A stretch of 64,000 nt of DNA from Nonomuraea polychroma. Lineage in GTDB: Bacteria; Actinomycetota; Actinomycetes; Streptosporangiales; Streptosporangiaceae. Of this stretch, positions 50,047 to 58,416 are shown piece by piece. The stretch spans positions 6,289,501 to 6,353,500 of the forward strand of contig NZ_SAUN01000001.1 in assembly GCF_004011505.1 (NCBI RefSeq), given 5' to 3'. Position numbers and translations under genes: made by a program. The number at the start of each line of letters is the position of its first letter. Positions within the stretch are counted from its first letter, which is position 1. Below the pieces are notes generated by a model. That model was given only the letters and a program-made list of their open reading frames with translations, was not told where the DNA came from and did not search any database.

Positions 50047-52290
50047 ATGTTGCGCGACACAAAGAGTAGCTGGCTGAGCACCCTCCGGCATGACGTGCCA
50101 GCCTCGCTCGTGGTTTTCCTCGTCGCGGTGCCCCTGTCTCTGGGCATCGCGATGGCCTCGGGCGCGCCGCTCGCCGCGGGGCTGATCGCCGCCGTGGTGG
50201 GCGGCATCGTGGCGGGCGCGCTGGGCGGCTCAGCCGTGCAGGTCAGCGGTCCCGCCGCCGGGTTGTCCCTGGTGGTCGTGGATCTGGTGCACACATACGG
50301 ATGGCGCGCCACCTGCATGATCACCTTGCTGGCCGGGGCGGTACAGCTCCTGCTGGGGGTCTTCAGAGCGGCCAGGGCGGCGCTCGCGGTGTCGCCGGCC
50401 GTGATCCACGGCATGCTGGCGGGCGTCGGCGTGATCATCGCGCTGTCCCAGCTCCACGTGGTGCTGGGCGGCAGCTCGCAGCATTCGGCCGTGGCGAACC
50501 TGGTCGAGCTGCCCGGCCAGATCGCCGACCTGCACGGGCACAAGGTGGCGGTCGGGCTGCTCACGATCACGGTGCTGGCGGTGTGGACGCGGCTGCCCGC
50601 AGCGATCAAGGTGATCCCCGCCCCGCTGGCCGCGCTGCTGGTGGCGGCGGTCACGGCGTGGGCGTTCGGCTGGGACGTCACTCGAGTGGACCTCTCCGAC
50701 AGCCTCACCGAGTGGGCGTTCCCCGTGCTGCCGCAGGGCGACTGGCATTTGGTGGTGGCATCGGTGCTGCTGGTGGCGCTGCTGGCCGGGTGCGAGTCGC
50801 TGCTGTGCTGTGTCGCCGTCGACGGCATGCACGGCGGCCGCCGCGCCGACCTCGACCAGGAGCTGACCGGTCAGGGTGTGGCCAACATGGTCACGGGCGC
50901 GCTCGGCGGGCTGCCGGTCGCCGGGGTGATCGTGCGGAGCACGGCGAACGCGCGGGCCGGCGCCCGTACCCGGGCCTCGACGATCCTGCACGGGGTGTGG
51001 GTGCTGGTGTTCGCGATCGGGTTCGGCTGGACGATCACGCTGATCCCGATGGAGGCGCTGGCAGCGCTGCTGGTGTTCATCGGCGTGCAGATGGTGAACC
51101 TGGGCCACATCAAGAAGGTGCACGGACACGGCGAGGTGCCGGTGTACGTGGTGACGCTGGCCGCGGTGATCCTGCTGGGGCTGGCCGAAGGCGTGCTGGC
51201 CGGGCTGGCCCTGGCCGCGCTGCTCGCCCTGCGCCGCCTGACGTGGGTCACCGTGCTGAAACGTCCGGACAAGGACGGCCGGCTGCACGTGACGATCTCC
51301 GGGTCGCTGACGTTCCTGGGCGTGCCCCGGCTGACGCACGAGCTTCGCGCGATCCCCGCGGGCACGCCCGTGGATCTGGACCTGAACATCGACTTCATGG
51401 ACAACGCCGCCTTCGAGGCCATCCACTCCTGGCGGCTGGACCACGAGCGGATGGGCGGCACGATCGACATCGACGAGCTGCACGACGAGTGGTACACGCT
51501 GGCGGCCAGCGGAGCACGCATGTTCCCGGTGAAGTCGCCGCCGGTGGCGCCGGACCGCTGGTGGTTGCCGTGGGCGCAGCGGCACCGGCGGCCCGGGCAC
51601 CGTATGGTGCCGTCGATCGGCGGAGCCATGCGGGTGGAGTGCCAGCTGACGGCGGGCGCCCGCGAATACCACCGGCGTACGGCGCCGCTGGTGAAGCCCA
51701 TCTTCAGCGAGCTGGCCCGCAAGCAGCAGCCGACGCACCTGTTCATCACGTGCGCGGACTCCAGGATCGTGCCGAGCCTGATCACGGCGAGCGGGCCCGG
51801 CGACCTGTTCACGGTGCGCAACATCGGCAACCTGGTGCCGCGCAGAGGATCGGAGCCGCACGACGACTCGGTGGTGGCGGCGATCGAATACGCGACGCAG
51901 GTGCTGGGGGTGCACACGATCACGGTGTGCGGCCACTCCGGGTGCGGCGCGATGGCTGGGGTGCTGAGCGCGGGCGTGCAGGCAGGCAGCCTGCCGGGGC
52001 TGCGCCGGTGGTTGCGGCACGGCAACCACAGCCTGGCCACGTTCATCGAGACCGAGGGCGGTCGGCTGCACAGCGGGGCGCTGGACGTGTTGTGCCGGGT
52101 CAACGTGCAGCAGCAGCTGGAGAACCTGCGGACGTACCGGAAGGTGGACGAGCAGGTCAGGGCGGGGAAGCTGGAGCTGGTGGGGTTGTACTTCGACATC
52201 GCCACGGCCAGGGTGCATCTCGTGCCGCCGCTGCGCTCTACGCCCTCGGTGAAGATGCATGATCGGAGGGTCCCCGCAGGCGAAGAATGA
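50047..52290 (+). CDS. SulP-family anion transporter fused to beta-carbonic anhydrase
   Basis: A 747-residue fusion. Residues 1-400 form a SulP transporter with about ten to twelve membrane segments (FLVAVPLSLGIAMASG, LGGLPVAGVIVRSTANARAG); a STAS-like domain follows (LHVTISGSLTFLGVPRL, DFMDNAAFEAIHSW). From about residue 530 a beta-carbonic anhydrase has CADSR and CGHSGCGAMAG, supplying the Cys, Asp, His and Cys that bind zinc. The protein probably imports bicarbonate and interconverts it with CO2. The stop overlaps the next gene by 4 bases. Confidence 0.93.
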   Translation: MLRDTKSSWLSTLRHDVPASLVVFLVAVPLSLGIAMASGAPLAAGLIAAVVGGIVAGALGGSAVQVSGPAAGLSLVVVDLVHTYGWRATCMITLLAGAVQLLLGVFRAARAALAVSPAVIHGMLAGVGVIIALSQLHVVLGGSSQHSAVANLVELPGQIADLHGHKVAVGLLTITVLAVWTRLPAAIKVIPAPLAALLVAAVTAWAFGWDVTRVDLSDSLTEWAFPVLPQGDWHLVVASVLLVALLAGCESLLCCVAVDGMHGGRRADLDQELTGQGVANMVTGALGGLPVAGVIVRSTANARAGARTRASTILHGVWVLVFAIGFGWTITLIPMEALAALLVFIGVQMVNLGHIKKVHGHGEVPVYVVTLAAVILLGLAEGVLAGLALAALLALRRLTWVTVLKRPDKDGRLHVTISGSLTFLGVPRLTHELRAIPAGTPVDLDLNIDFMDNAAFEAIHSWRLDHERMGGTIDIDELHDEWYTLAASGARMFPVKSPPVAPDRWWLPWAQRHRRPGHRMVPSIGGAMRVECQLTAGAREYHRRTAPLVKPIFSELARKQQPTHLFITCADSRIVPSLITASGPGDLFTVRNIGNLVPRRGSEPHDDSVVAAIEYATQVLGVHTITVCGHSGCGAMAGVLSAGVQAGSLPGLRRWLRHGNHSLATFIETEGGRLHSGALDVLCRVNVQQQLENLRTYRKVDEQVRAGKLELVGLYFDIATARVHLVPPLRSTPSVKMHDRRVPAGEE

Positions 52291-53327
52291 CCCTTATGAG
52301 GGTTCTTGTCATCGGTGGTTCCGGCTTCCTGGGGCGCGCCGTCGTGGAGGAGGCGCTGGCCCGGGGGCACGAGGTCACGACATTCAACAGAGGGCGCAGT
52401 GGCGTTGACGTGCCCGGGGTCGAGGCGGTGCGCGGCGACCGGGAGGCGCCGGGTGACCTCGAGCGGCTCGTGGACGGGCGCACGTGGGACTTCGTGGTGG
52501 ACACGTCCGGCTACGTACCGCGGGTGGTGGGTGCGTCGGCCCGGGCGTTGTCCGGGCACGTGGGAACGTACGCGTTCATCTCCACCATCTCGGCACTGGC
52601 CGGCTTCCCCGGCAAGCCGGCCGGGGAAGACGCGGAGATCTGGCCGTGCGAGCCGGACGCCGGGCCCGACGACGGCAACTACGGGGTGCTGAAGGCGGGG
52701 TGCGAGCGGGCGGTCGAGCAGGGGTTCGACGGCAACGTGCTGATCGTCCAGCCCGGCATCATCCTCGGTCCGCACGAGGACGTGGCCAGGCTGCCGTGGT
52801 GGCTGACCAGGATCGCGCGGGGCGGGCAGGTGCTGGCGCCGGGCGAGCCGGACGCGCCGCTGCAGTTCGTGGACGCGCGCGACCTGGGCATCTTCACGCT
52901 CGACCAGGCCGAAGGCGGCGCGAGCGGCCGGTTCCTGGTGACGGGTCCGGTCGGCCAGACCACGTACGGGGAGTGGCTGGAGTCGTGCAAGGAGGCGACC
53001 GGGTCCGACGCGGAGTTCGTGTGGGTGGACAGCGCCTTCCTGGCCGAGCAGGGGGCGGGGACGTTCGTGGAGCTGCCGTTGTGGGGCGGACCGCCGTCGG
53101 CGGAGACCGAGACGTTCTGGAGCGTGCCGACGGCCAAGGCACAGGCGGCCGGGCTGCGCATCCGTCCCGTCGCGGAGACGGTGCGCGACACGTGGGAGTG
53201 GTTGCGGGAGATCCCGGAGAAGCGCCGCAATTTCGGCAACAACACCACGCACGGGATCGCGCCGGAGAAGGAGGCCGCGATTCTCGCCGCGTGGGCGTCC
53301 CATGCGGATTCATCCGGTTCTGAGTAG
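52287..53327 (+). CDS. NAD-dependent epimerase/dehydratase family protein
   Basis: A 346-residue atypical extended SDR. MRVLVIGGSGFLGRAVVEEALARGHEV carries the glycine motif; TYAFISTISALAG and DGNYGVLKAGCERAV correspond to the catalytic region (Ser and YxxxK: YGVLK). A Rossmann fold of this kind resembles CSP41/isoflavone-reductase-like proteins; the substrate is unknown. It overlaps the SulP fusion by four bases (ATGA), an unexpected partner for a bicarbonate system. A second ATG at 52296 is possible. A strong terminator follows. Confidence 0.88.
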   Translation: MTLMRVLVIGGSGFLGRAVVEEALARGHEVTTFNRGRSGVDVPGVEAVRGDREAPGDLERLVDGRTWDFVVDTSGYVPRVVGASARALSGHVGTYAFISTISALAGFPGKPAGEDAEIWPCEPDAGPDDGNYGVLKAGCERAVEQGFDGNVLIVQPGIILGPHEDVARLPWWLTRIARGGQVLAPGEPDAPLQFVDARDLGIFTLDQAEGGASGRFLVTGPVGQTTYGEWLESCKEATGSDAEFVWVDSAFLAEQGAGTFVELPLWGGPPSAETETFWSVPTAKAQAAGLRIRPVAETVRDTWEWLREIPEKRRNFGNNTTHGIAPEKEAAILAAWASHADSSGSE

Positions 53328-53401
53328 TTCTGCGCAGACCAGGCCGTGCGGGCGGGGTTAGTGTCGCGGCGCCGGTCCTGACTCCCAGGGGCCGTACCAA
53401 A

Positions 53402-53444
53402 AGAGGGGCGGAGGTGCCGATACCTCCGCCCCTCTCCCCTTTTT
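53402..53444 (+). terminator. Rho-independent terminator
   Basis: A perfect 14-base stem (AGAGGGGCGGAGGT/ACCTCCGCCCCTCT) with loop GCCGAT is followed by CCCCTTTT. It is the clearest intrinsic terminator in the window and ends the SulP/epimerase transcript. Confidence 0.9.
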
Positions 53445-53594
53445 GCGCTTTCTGCAAGCGAATTTCCAGGGAGCGCACGTAGAGCTAACACGGTGGAAAC
53501 ACCCATATCGGAATGCTGCCTGCCATGAGTTCCCCAGCTCCGCGGGCTCCCCGTTCTCTGCCGCCTCACCTGTCCGCCTCCGGGTAGTCCGGCC

Positions 53595-54521
53595 GTGCCG
53601 CCCAAGCTCGGGGCGCCGGTGGCGAGGTGGCGTACGACGCTGGGATCGGTCGTGGCCGCGGTCGCGCCGCTGGTCGTCCTCACCTCGAGCGTCCCCCTGC
53701 CTGACCCCGTCCCCCTCGACCCCGTTCCCGTCGCCATGACCACGACTCCGGCCCCGGCCCCCGCTGCGGTGAAGGCCAAGCCGCCGAAGCGGTCGTCCTC
53801 CTCGTACAAGAAGGCCCTGACCCGCTCCCTGGAGGACCTCCCAGGCCGTTTCGCGGTGTCGGCCCACGATCTGACCACCGGTAGGTCCTACACCTACAAC
53901 CGCGGGCTGAGGACGGCCACGGCCAGCATCGTCAAGGTGGACATCGTGATGGCGCTGCTGCTGCGGGCCCAGCGCCAGCGCCGCGGCCTCAGCTCCTGGG
54001 AGCGGCGCGCGGCGGCGAGGGCCATCAAGGTCAGCGACAACGCCGCCGCCTCGGCGCTGTGGTCGGCCATCGGCGGCGCGTCCGGGCTGGCCGCCGCCAA
54101 CAAGAAGTTCGGGCTGCGCGACACGCGTCCGGGACCGGGCGGGGCATGGGGCGCGACCACCACCAGCGCCGCCGACCAGGTCCGCCTGCTGACCGCGCTC
54201 ACCTCGCGCAAGAGCCCGCTCTCCGCGAAGAACCGCAGGTACGTGCTGGGCCTGATGTCCGACGTGGCGCCCGAGCAGTCGTGGGGCGTCAGCGCGTCGG
54301 GGCGCAAGGGGGCGGAGGTGGCGCTCAAGAACGGCTGGTTGCCGCGCGAGTGGCACGGAGGGCTGTGGACGGTCAACAGCATCGGTCAGGTACGGGATCG
54401 CGGGCACACGTACCTGATCGCGGTGATCTCCGAGCGGCACGGCTCGATGGGGGCGGGCGTCAAGACGGTGGAGCGTGTCAGCCGGCTCGTCACCAAGGCC
54501 ATGTCCCGGGCGGCTTCGTAG
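53595..54521 (+). CDS. Secreted beta-lactamase-fold serine hydrolase
   Basis: A 308-residue protein with a hydrophobic signal region (LGSVVAAVAPLVVLTSSVPLP), a Pro/Ala linker, and a class A beta-lactamase-like domain. The SxxK motif is SIVK in TATASIVKVDIVMALLL, SDN is present in KVSDNAAASAL, and the third motif is KNG rather than KTG (ALKNGWLP). The omega-loop Glu of true class A enzymes is not evident, so it is more likely a peptidase or esterase of the wall than a resistance enzyme. The start is GTG. Confidence 0.82.
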   Translation: MPPKLGAPVARWRTTLGSVVAAVAPLVVLTSSVPLPDPVPLDPVPVAMTTTPAPAPAAVKAKPPKRSSSSYKKALTRSLEDLPGRFAVSAHDLTTGRSYTYNRGLRTATASIVKVDIVMALLLRAQRQRRGLSSWERRAAARAIKVSDNAAASALWSAIGGASGLAAANKKFGLRDTRPGPGGAWGATTTSAADQVRLLTALTSRKSPLSAKNRRYVLGLMSDVAPEQSWGVSASGRKGAEVALKNGWLPREWHGGLWTVNSIGQVRDRGHTYLIAVISERHGSMGAGVKTVERVSRLVTKAMSRAAS

Positions 54522-54570
54522 CCGTCCTCCCGTAGCACGCGAACGTGTCCGTTACCCGGCTGATCGGCGC

Positions 54571-55602
54571 TCATGCGGGATAGGTGTGGGTCTCGGTGGC
54601 CTTGACCGAGGCCCACACCTGCTGGCCGGGGGTCAGGTCGAGGTCCGCCACGGCAGCGGGCGTGATGTCGGCGAAGGCGGTGATCGGGCCGTCGAGGTGC
54701 ACGCGGACGTTGTCGCCGTGGCGTTCGATGCCGTCGATGCGGGCCTGCCAGACATTGCGGGGGCTGCCGTCCGGCCGGGTGCGATACAGGGCCACGGCCG
54801 CCGGCGGGAACGCGACGAACGCCGGCCCCTCCACGCGGTCCGACGTGGTGATCACCAGGTCGCCCACCTTGACCCGAGGCCCGTCGGCCGTCCCTCGGTA
54901 CAGGTTGAGCCCGACCAGGCGGGCGACATAGTCGGTGCGTGGCCGGCGGGAGACCTCGGCCGGGGGGCCCTGCTGGACGACCGCCCCGTGCTCGATGACG
55001 ATCAGCCGGTCGGCCAGCACCATGGCATCGAGGGGGTCGTGGGTGACCAGGACAGTGGCGCCGTCGAAGTCGGCCAGGTGGCGGCGTAGCTGGGAGCGGA
55101 CCTCCAGCCGGGTGTGGGCGTCCAGCGCGGCCAGCGGCTCATCCAGCAGCAGCAGGCGTGGTCGTACGGCCAGCGCACGGGCCAGGGCGACGCGCTGGGC
55201 CTGGCCGCCGGACAGGCGCCGCGGTTTGGCGGCGGCATGATCGGCCAGGCCGACGCGCTCCAGCAGGGTGGCGGCGGTGCGGCGGGCCTCGCTCTTGGAG
55301 GCGCCCTGGCAGCGCGGCCCGAACGCGACGTTGTCCAGGGCGGACAGGTGCGGGAAGAGCAGGTAATCCTGGAAGACCATGCCGATCGGGCGCAGCTCGG
55401 CGGCCAGCTCGTGCACGGGGCCGCCGTCCAGGACCACGTGCCCGCCCGTCATGGCGGTCAGGCCGGCCAGGGCGCGCAGCGCGGTGGTCTTGCCCGCGCC
55501 GTTGGGGCCGAGCAGCGCCACCACCTCTCCGGCGGCGACCTCCAGGGCGATGTCGAGGGCGAAGGCGGGCCGGGTGACCACCAGGTGAGCGTCGAGGGTC
55601 AT
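54571..55602 (-). CDS. modC: Molybdate ABC transporter ATP-binding protein
   Basis: A 343-residue ATPase that powers molybdate import. The Walker A is GPNGAGKTT, the signature LSGGQAQRVALARAL, the Walker B LLLLDEPLAALD and the H-loop VTHDP. A C-terminal TOBE domain (about residues 270-340, NVWQARIDGIERHGDNVRVHL) senses oxyanion. The ATG overlaps the modB stop by 4 bases. The frame continues far upstream inside modB, but relatives start here. Confidence 0.92.
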   Translation of the reverse strand: MTLDAHLVVTRPAFALDIALEVAAGEVVALLGPNGAGKTTALRALAGLTAMTGGHVVLDGGPVHELAAELRPIGMVFQDYLLFPHLSALDNVAFGPRCQGASKSEARRTAATLLERVGLADHAAAKPRRLSGGQAQRVALARALAVRPRLLLLDEPLAALDAHTRLEVRSQLRRHLADFDGATVLVTHDPLDAMVLADRLIVIEHGAVVQQGPPAEVSRRPRTDYVARLVGLNLYRGTADGPRVKVGDLVITTSDRVEGPAFVAFPPAAVALYRTRPDGSPRNVWQARIDGIERHGDNVRVHLDGPITAFADITPAAVADLDLTPGQQVWASVKATETHTYPA

Positions 55603-56447
55603 GGGCTGTTCACCCACCGGTCCCGCAGGCTGGCCAGGATGATGACCGAGACGGCCAGCAGGACGAGGCTCAGCACGATGGCCGCCTCCGGGTCGGTCTC
55701 CAGGGCGAGGTAGACGGCCAGCGGCATGGTGCGGGTGGTGCCGGGGAAGTTGCCCGCGAACGTGATCGTGGCGCCGAACTCGCCCAGCGCCCGAGCCCAG
55801 CACAGCACCGCCCCGGCCACCACGCCCGGCATGATGAGCGGCAGGGTGACGCGGCGGAAGACGACCCAGCGCGAGGCCCCGAGCGTCGCGGCGGCCTCCT
55901 CGAAACGCTGGTCGGCGCCGCGCAACGCGCCCTCGACGCTGATGACCAGGAACGGCATCGCCACGAACGCCTCGGCCACGACGACCCCGGCCGTGGTGAA
56001 GGGCAGCGTGATCCCGAACGTGGATTCCAGCCACTGCCCGAGCAGGCCGCGCCGCCCCAGCACCAGCAGCAGCGCCACACCGCCGACCACTGGGGGCAGC
56101 ACCAGCGGGACGGTCACCAGGGCCCGCACCACCCGCCGGCCGGGGAAGTCGACCCGGGCCAGCAGCCAGGCCAGCGGCACGCCGAGCAGCAGGCACAGCG
56201 CCGTGGCGATGGTGGCGCACACCAGTGACAGCCGCAGCGCCTCCAGCACGTGCGGCTGGGCCAGCCGCTGCGGCAGCGTGGACCAGGGAGCGCGGATCAG
56301 CAGCCCGGCCAGCGGCAGCACCAGGAACGCCAGCCCGAGCAGCGCGGGCACCACCAGCATCCAGGGCAGGCGGCCGGACCTCTGGCGGGCGGACGCCGAA
56401 CGTCGCGCGGCCCCGTCAGGCGGATCGGTGCGCTGAGGAGTGACCAT
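55599..56447 (-). CDS. modB: Molybdate ABC transporter permease
   Basis: A 282-residue permease with six membrane segments and the EAA loop EAAATLGASRWVVFRRVTLPLIMPG that contacts the ATPase. GEFGATITFAGNFPGTTRTMPLAVYLALE is a strong ModB signature. It lies 5 bases after modA and overlaps modC by 4 bases, so the three are one operon. The N-terminal 25 residues are basic and cytoplasmic. Confidence 0.93.
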   Translation of the reverse strand: MVTPQRTDPPDGAARRSASARQRSGRLPWMLVVPALLGLAFLVLPLAGLLIRAPWSTLPQRLAQPHVLEALRLSLVCATIATALCLLLGVPLAWLLARVDFPGRRVVRALVTVPLVLPPVVGGVALLLVLGRRGLLGQWLESTFGITLPFTTAGVVVAEAFVAMPFLVISVEGALRGADQRFEEAAATLGASRWVVFRRVTLPLIMPGVVAGAVLCWARALGEFGATITFAGNFPGTTRTMPLAVYLALETDPEAAIVLSLVLLAVSVIILASLRDRWVNSP

Positions 56448-56452
56448 GCGGA

Positions 56453-57256
56453 TCAGGGTGCCTCGAAGCCGCTCTTGGCCAGCACGTCCTTGCCCTGCTG
56501 CGACAGCACGAGGTCCACGAACTGCCGTGCCAGGTCACCGGCGGGCGCTCTGGTCAGCGGGGCGATCGGGTAGTCGTTGATCGCCTGGTCGGCTTCGGGG
56601 AAGTCGATGCCCTTCGCCTTGCCCGCCGAGGCGATCACGTCGGTCTTGTAGACCAGCGCCGCGTCCACCTCACCCAGCTCGACCTTCGTGAGCGTGGCCT
56701 TGACGTCCTGTTCCAGGGTGACGGGAGTGACCTTGAGCCCCGCCGCGCCCAACGCCTTGATCGCGGCTGCCCCGCAGGGCACCTGCTCGGCGCACAGCGC
56801 CACCTTCACCTTCGGGTCGGCCAGATCCTTCAGCTCCTCCACCTTGCCCGGGTTGTCCGCGGGCACGGCGATCTGCAGCTTGTTACGCACGAACGTGGTC
56901 GGCGAACCGGCCAGCCCGGCGTCGGTCACCGTCTTCATGATGGCGGGGCTGGCGGCGGCGAACACGTCAGCCGGCGCCCCCTGGATGATCTGCTGGGCCA
57001 GGGTCGCGCTGGAGCCGAAGTTGAACCTCACCGTCGTGCCCGGATGAGCGGCCTCGAACGTCTTGCCGAGCTCGGTGAAGGTGCCGGTCAGCGACGCCGC
57101 CGCGAACACCGTCACCTCCTTGGCGCCCCCACCCGCGGCAGAGGACGCATCGGACGCCGACGTGCCGGCCGGCTGGCTGGATCCGCAGCCCGCCAGCCCG
57201 GCGATCATGAGCGCGACGGGAACGGCGAGGGCCCATCGGGAAAGACGCTTGGACAC
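56453..57256 (-). CDS. modA: Molybdate ABC transporter substrate-binding lipoprotein
   Basis: A 267-residue lipoprotein. The signal peptide ends in the lipobox IAGLAGC. The binding domain has VTVFAAASLTGTFTELGKTFEAAHPG, VRFNFGSSATLAQQIIQGAPADVFAAAS and the later VDAALVYKTDV, all typical of ModA, which binds molybdate or tungstate. Translation probably starts at GTG 57256, 8 bases after AAGGAG; the adjacent TTG at 57259 is an alternative. The regulator gene ends 13 bases upstream. Confidence 0.93.
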   Translation of the reverse strand: MSKRLSRWALAVPVALMIAGLAGCGSSQPAGTSASDASSAAGGGAKEVTVFAAASLTGTFTELGKTFEAAHPGTTVRFNFGSSATLAQQIIQGAPADVFAAASPAIMKTVTDAGLAGSPTTFVRNKLQIAVPADNPGKVEELKDLADPKVKVALCAEQVPCGAAAIKALGAAGLKVTPVTLEQDVKATLTKVELGEVDAALVYKTDVIASAGKAKGIDFPEADQAINDYPIAPLTRAPAGDLARQFVDLVLSQQGKDVLAKSGFEAP

Positions 57257-57269
57257 CAAGAGGGCTCCT

Positions 57270-57683
57270 TCACGGGCTGCCGGCCACGCGTTCCTGGCCG
57301 GGGATCTCGACGACGACGTTGGTGGACTTGATCACGGCGACCGCCACCACCCCCGCCTCCAGGCCGAGCTCGTCGGCAGCCTGGCGGCTCATCAGCGACA
57401 CCACCCGGAACGGCCCCGCGGCGATCTCCACCTGCGCCATCACCGCATCGCGGATCACCTCGGTGACGATCCCGCGAAACCGGTTACGCGCCGAGGAACG
57501 ACCGCCGTCGCCGATGACCCCGACCTGGGCGCGGGCGAACGCGGCCAGATCTGCGCCGTTCACCTGCCGGTGGCCGTGCTCGTCCCGCTCGGCCGTCAGC
57601 CGTCCCGCATCCACCCAGCGGCGTACGGTGTCGGAGCTGACCCCCAGCAGCGCGGCGGCCTCGCTGATCCGAAACGTCGTCAC
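57270..57683 (-). CDS. Molybdate-responsive regulator: MerR/excisionase-type HTH plus TOBE domain
   Basis: A 137-residue protein. Residues 3-60 form a helix-turn-helix (FRISEAAALLGVSSDTVRRWVDAGRLTAERDEHGHRQVNGADLAAF); residues 70-135 form a single TOBE/MOP domain (NRFRGIVTEVIRDAVMAQVEI, later GVVAVAVIKSTNVVVEI) that binds molybdate. It is the first gene of the modABC operon and probably adjusts its transcription to molybdate supply. The GTG at 57683 is preceded by AGGTGGGG. It differs from enterobacterial ModE in having one TOBE domain and a MerR-like HTH. Confidence 0.88.
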   Translation of the reverse strand: MTTFRISEAAALLGVSSDTVRRWVDAGRLTAERDEHGHRQVNGADLAAFARAQVGVIGDGGRSSARNRFRGIVTEVIRDAVMAQVEIAAGPFRVVSLMSRQAADELGLEAGVVAVAVIKSTNVVVEIPGQERVAGSP

Positions 57684-57989
57684 AAAGCCCCACCTTACCC
57701 CTCGCACATGCCAGCCTGAATACCGCTCTTCCGCTGCAACAGCGGCGCAGGCCGGGGCCCTGCTATGGCATCCACGAGGTGCGGGAAGAGCGCCCGCAAG
57801 GGTCGGCTTCGGTCACGGGAAGGCACGGCGCCACGGCGAGACCGGCCCGCCGATGACGGCTGAAGAAAGTGACGAGTCGGCCGGTAGGCCGCGTCATGTC
57901 GGCCAGAGCCGGCCGCAGGCCCTCGTCCATGGTGTTGTCGTCAGCACTGCCTCATGGCCAACGAAACGAGGCGTGCAGGATCCAGCCGT
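57684..57989. other. 306-base spacer with a partial copy of the rnpB 3' end
   Basis: This gap lies between the mod operon start and the DUF5997 stop. It contains the mod promoter, a small hairpin (CCGCTG/CAGCGG, 57731-57745), and a degenerate copy of the rnpB 3' end (57869-57900), listed separately. No gene was recognised. Confidence 0.5.
57869..57900 (+). repeat. Partial copy of the rnpB 3' end (copy A, diverged)
   Basis: Bases 57869-57890 match the rnpB 3'-terminal 22 bases (beginning GTGACGAGTCGGCC) at 21 positions, and similarity continues weakly to 57900. It has the same orientation as the plus-strand reading of rnpB at 60531, 2.7 kb away. It shares the flank TGAAG with the copy at 59206. 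Confidence 0.75.
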
Positions 57990-58361
57990 CTAGCGTTGCT
58001 TGAGGCGGAGTGCTTCTTTGCGGGCCTCGGCCTGGACGGCCCGCTCGCGCTCCAGCCACTCCGGGTTCTCCGCTTTCAGCGCATCAATCTCAGCGGTGGT
58101 GAGCGGTCCAGTGATCCCGCCTCTGATCAGGCCGGAAATGGAGACCCCGAGCTTCGCGGCGACGACCTGTTTGGGGTGCGGGCCGTTCCGGCGCAGGTCA
58201 ACGAGCCAGGCGGGTGGCGCCGACTGCAACTCGTTCAGCTCGTCCCTGGAGACGACACCCGCCTGGAACTCGGCGGGAGTGGCCGAGAGGAGGACACCCA
58301 GCTTCTTGGCCGCGGTCTCGGGCTTCATCGTCTGGGTGGTCTTCGGTTTGGACGAGGTCAT
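57990..58361 (-). CDS. DUF5997 family protein
   Basis: A 123-residue hydrophilic protein. MKPETAAKKLGVLLSATPAEFQ begins the domain, followed by LQSAPPAWLVDLRRNGPHPKQVVAAKLGVSISGLIRGG, which looks like a compact helix-turn-helix, and a charged tail. Function is unknown. It is divergent from a protein resembling the effector domain of LysR regulators, across 55 bases; this pairing recurs in actinobacteria, so the two may work together as separate DNA-binding and sensing parts. That split-regulator idea is inference. Confidence 0.85.
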   Translation of the reverse strand: MTSSKPKTTQTMKPETAAKKLGVLLSATPAEFQAGVVSRDELNELQSAPPAWLVDLRRNGPHPKQVVAAKLGVSISGLIRGGITGPLTTAEIDALKAENPEWLERERAVQAEARKEALRLKQR

Positions 58362-58416
58362 GGCGCCAAGCGTAGTCAGTCGGAACGGGTTCCCCTGACA
58401 TCGGTACCCTGAGGAA

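Noticed and set aside
53595..54521. Beta-lactamase resistance gene
   Set aside because: SxxK and SDN are present but the third motif is KNG and the omega-loop Glu is not evident. A wall-related hydrolase is more likely.
54571..56220. A single modB-modC fusion read through one 549-codon frame
   Set aside because: The upstream half is a shadow frame of modB. The ModC start with its ATGA overlap is clear.
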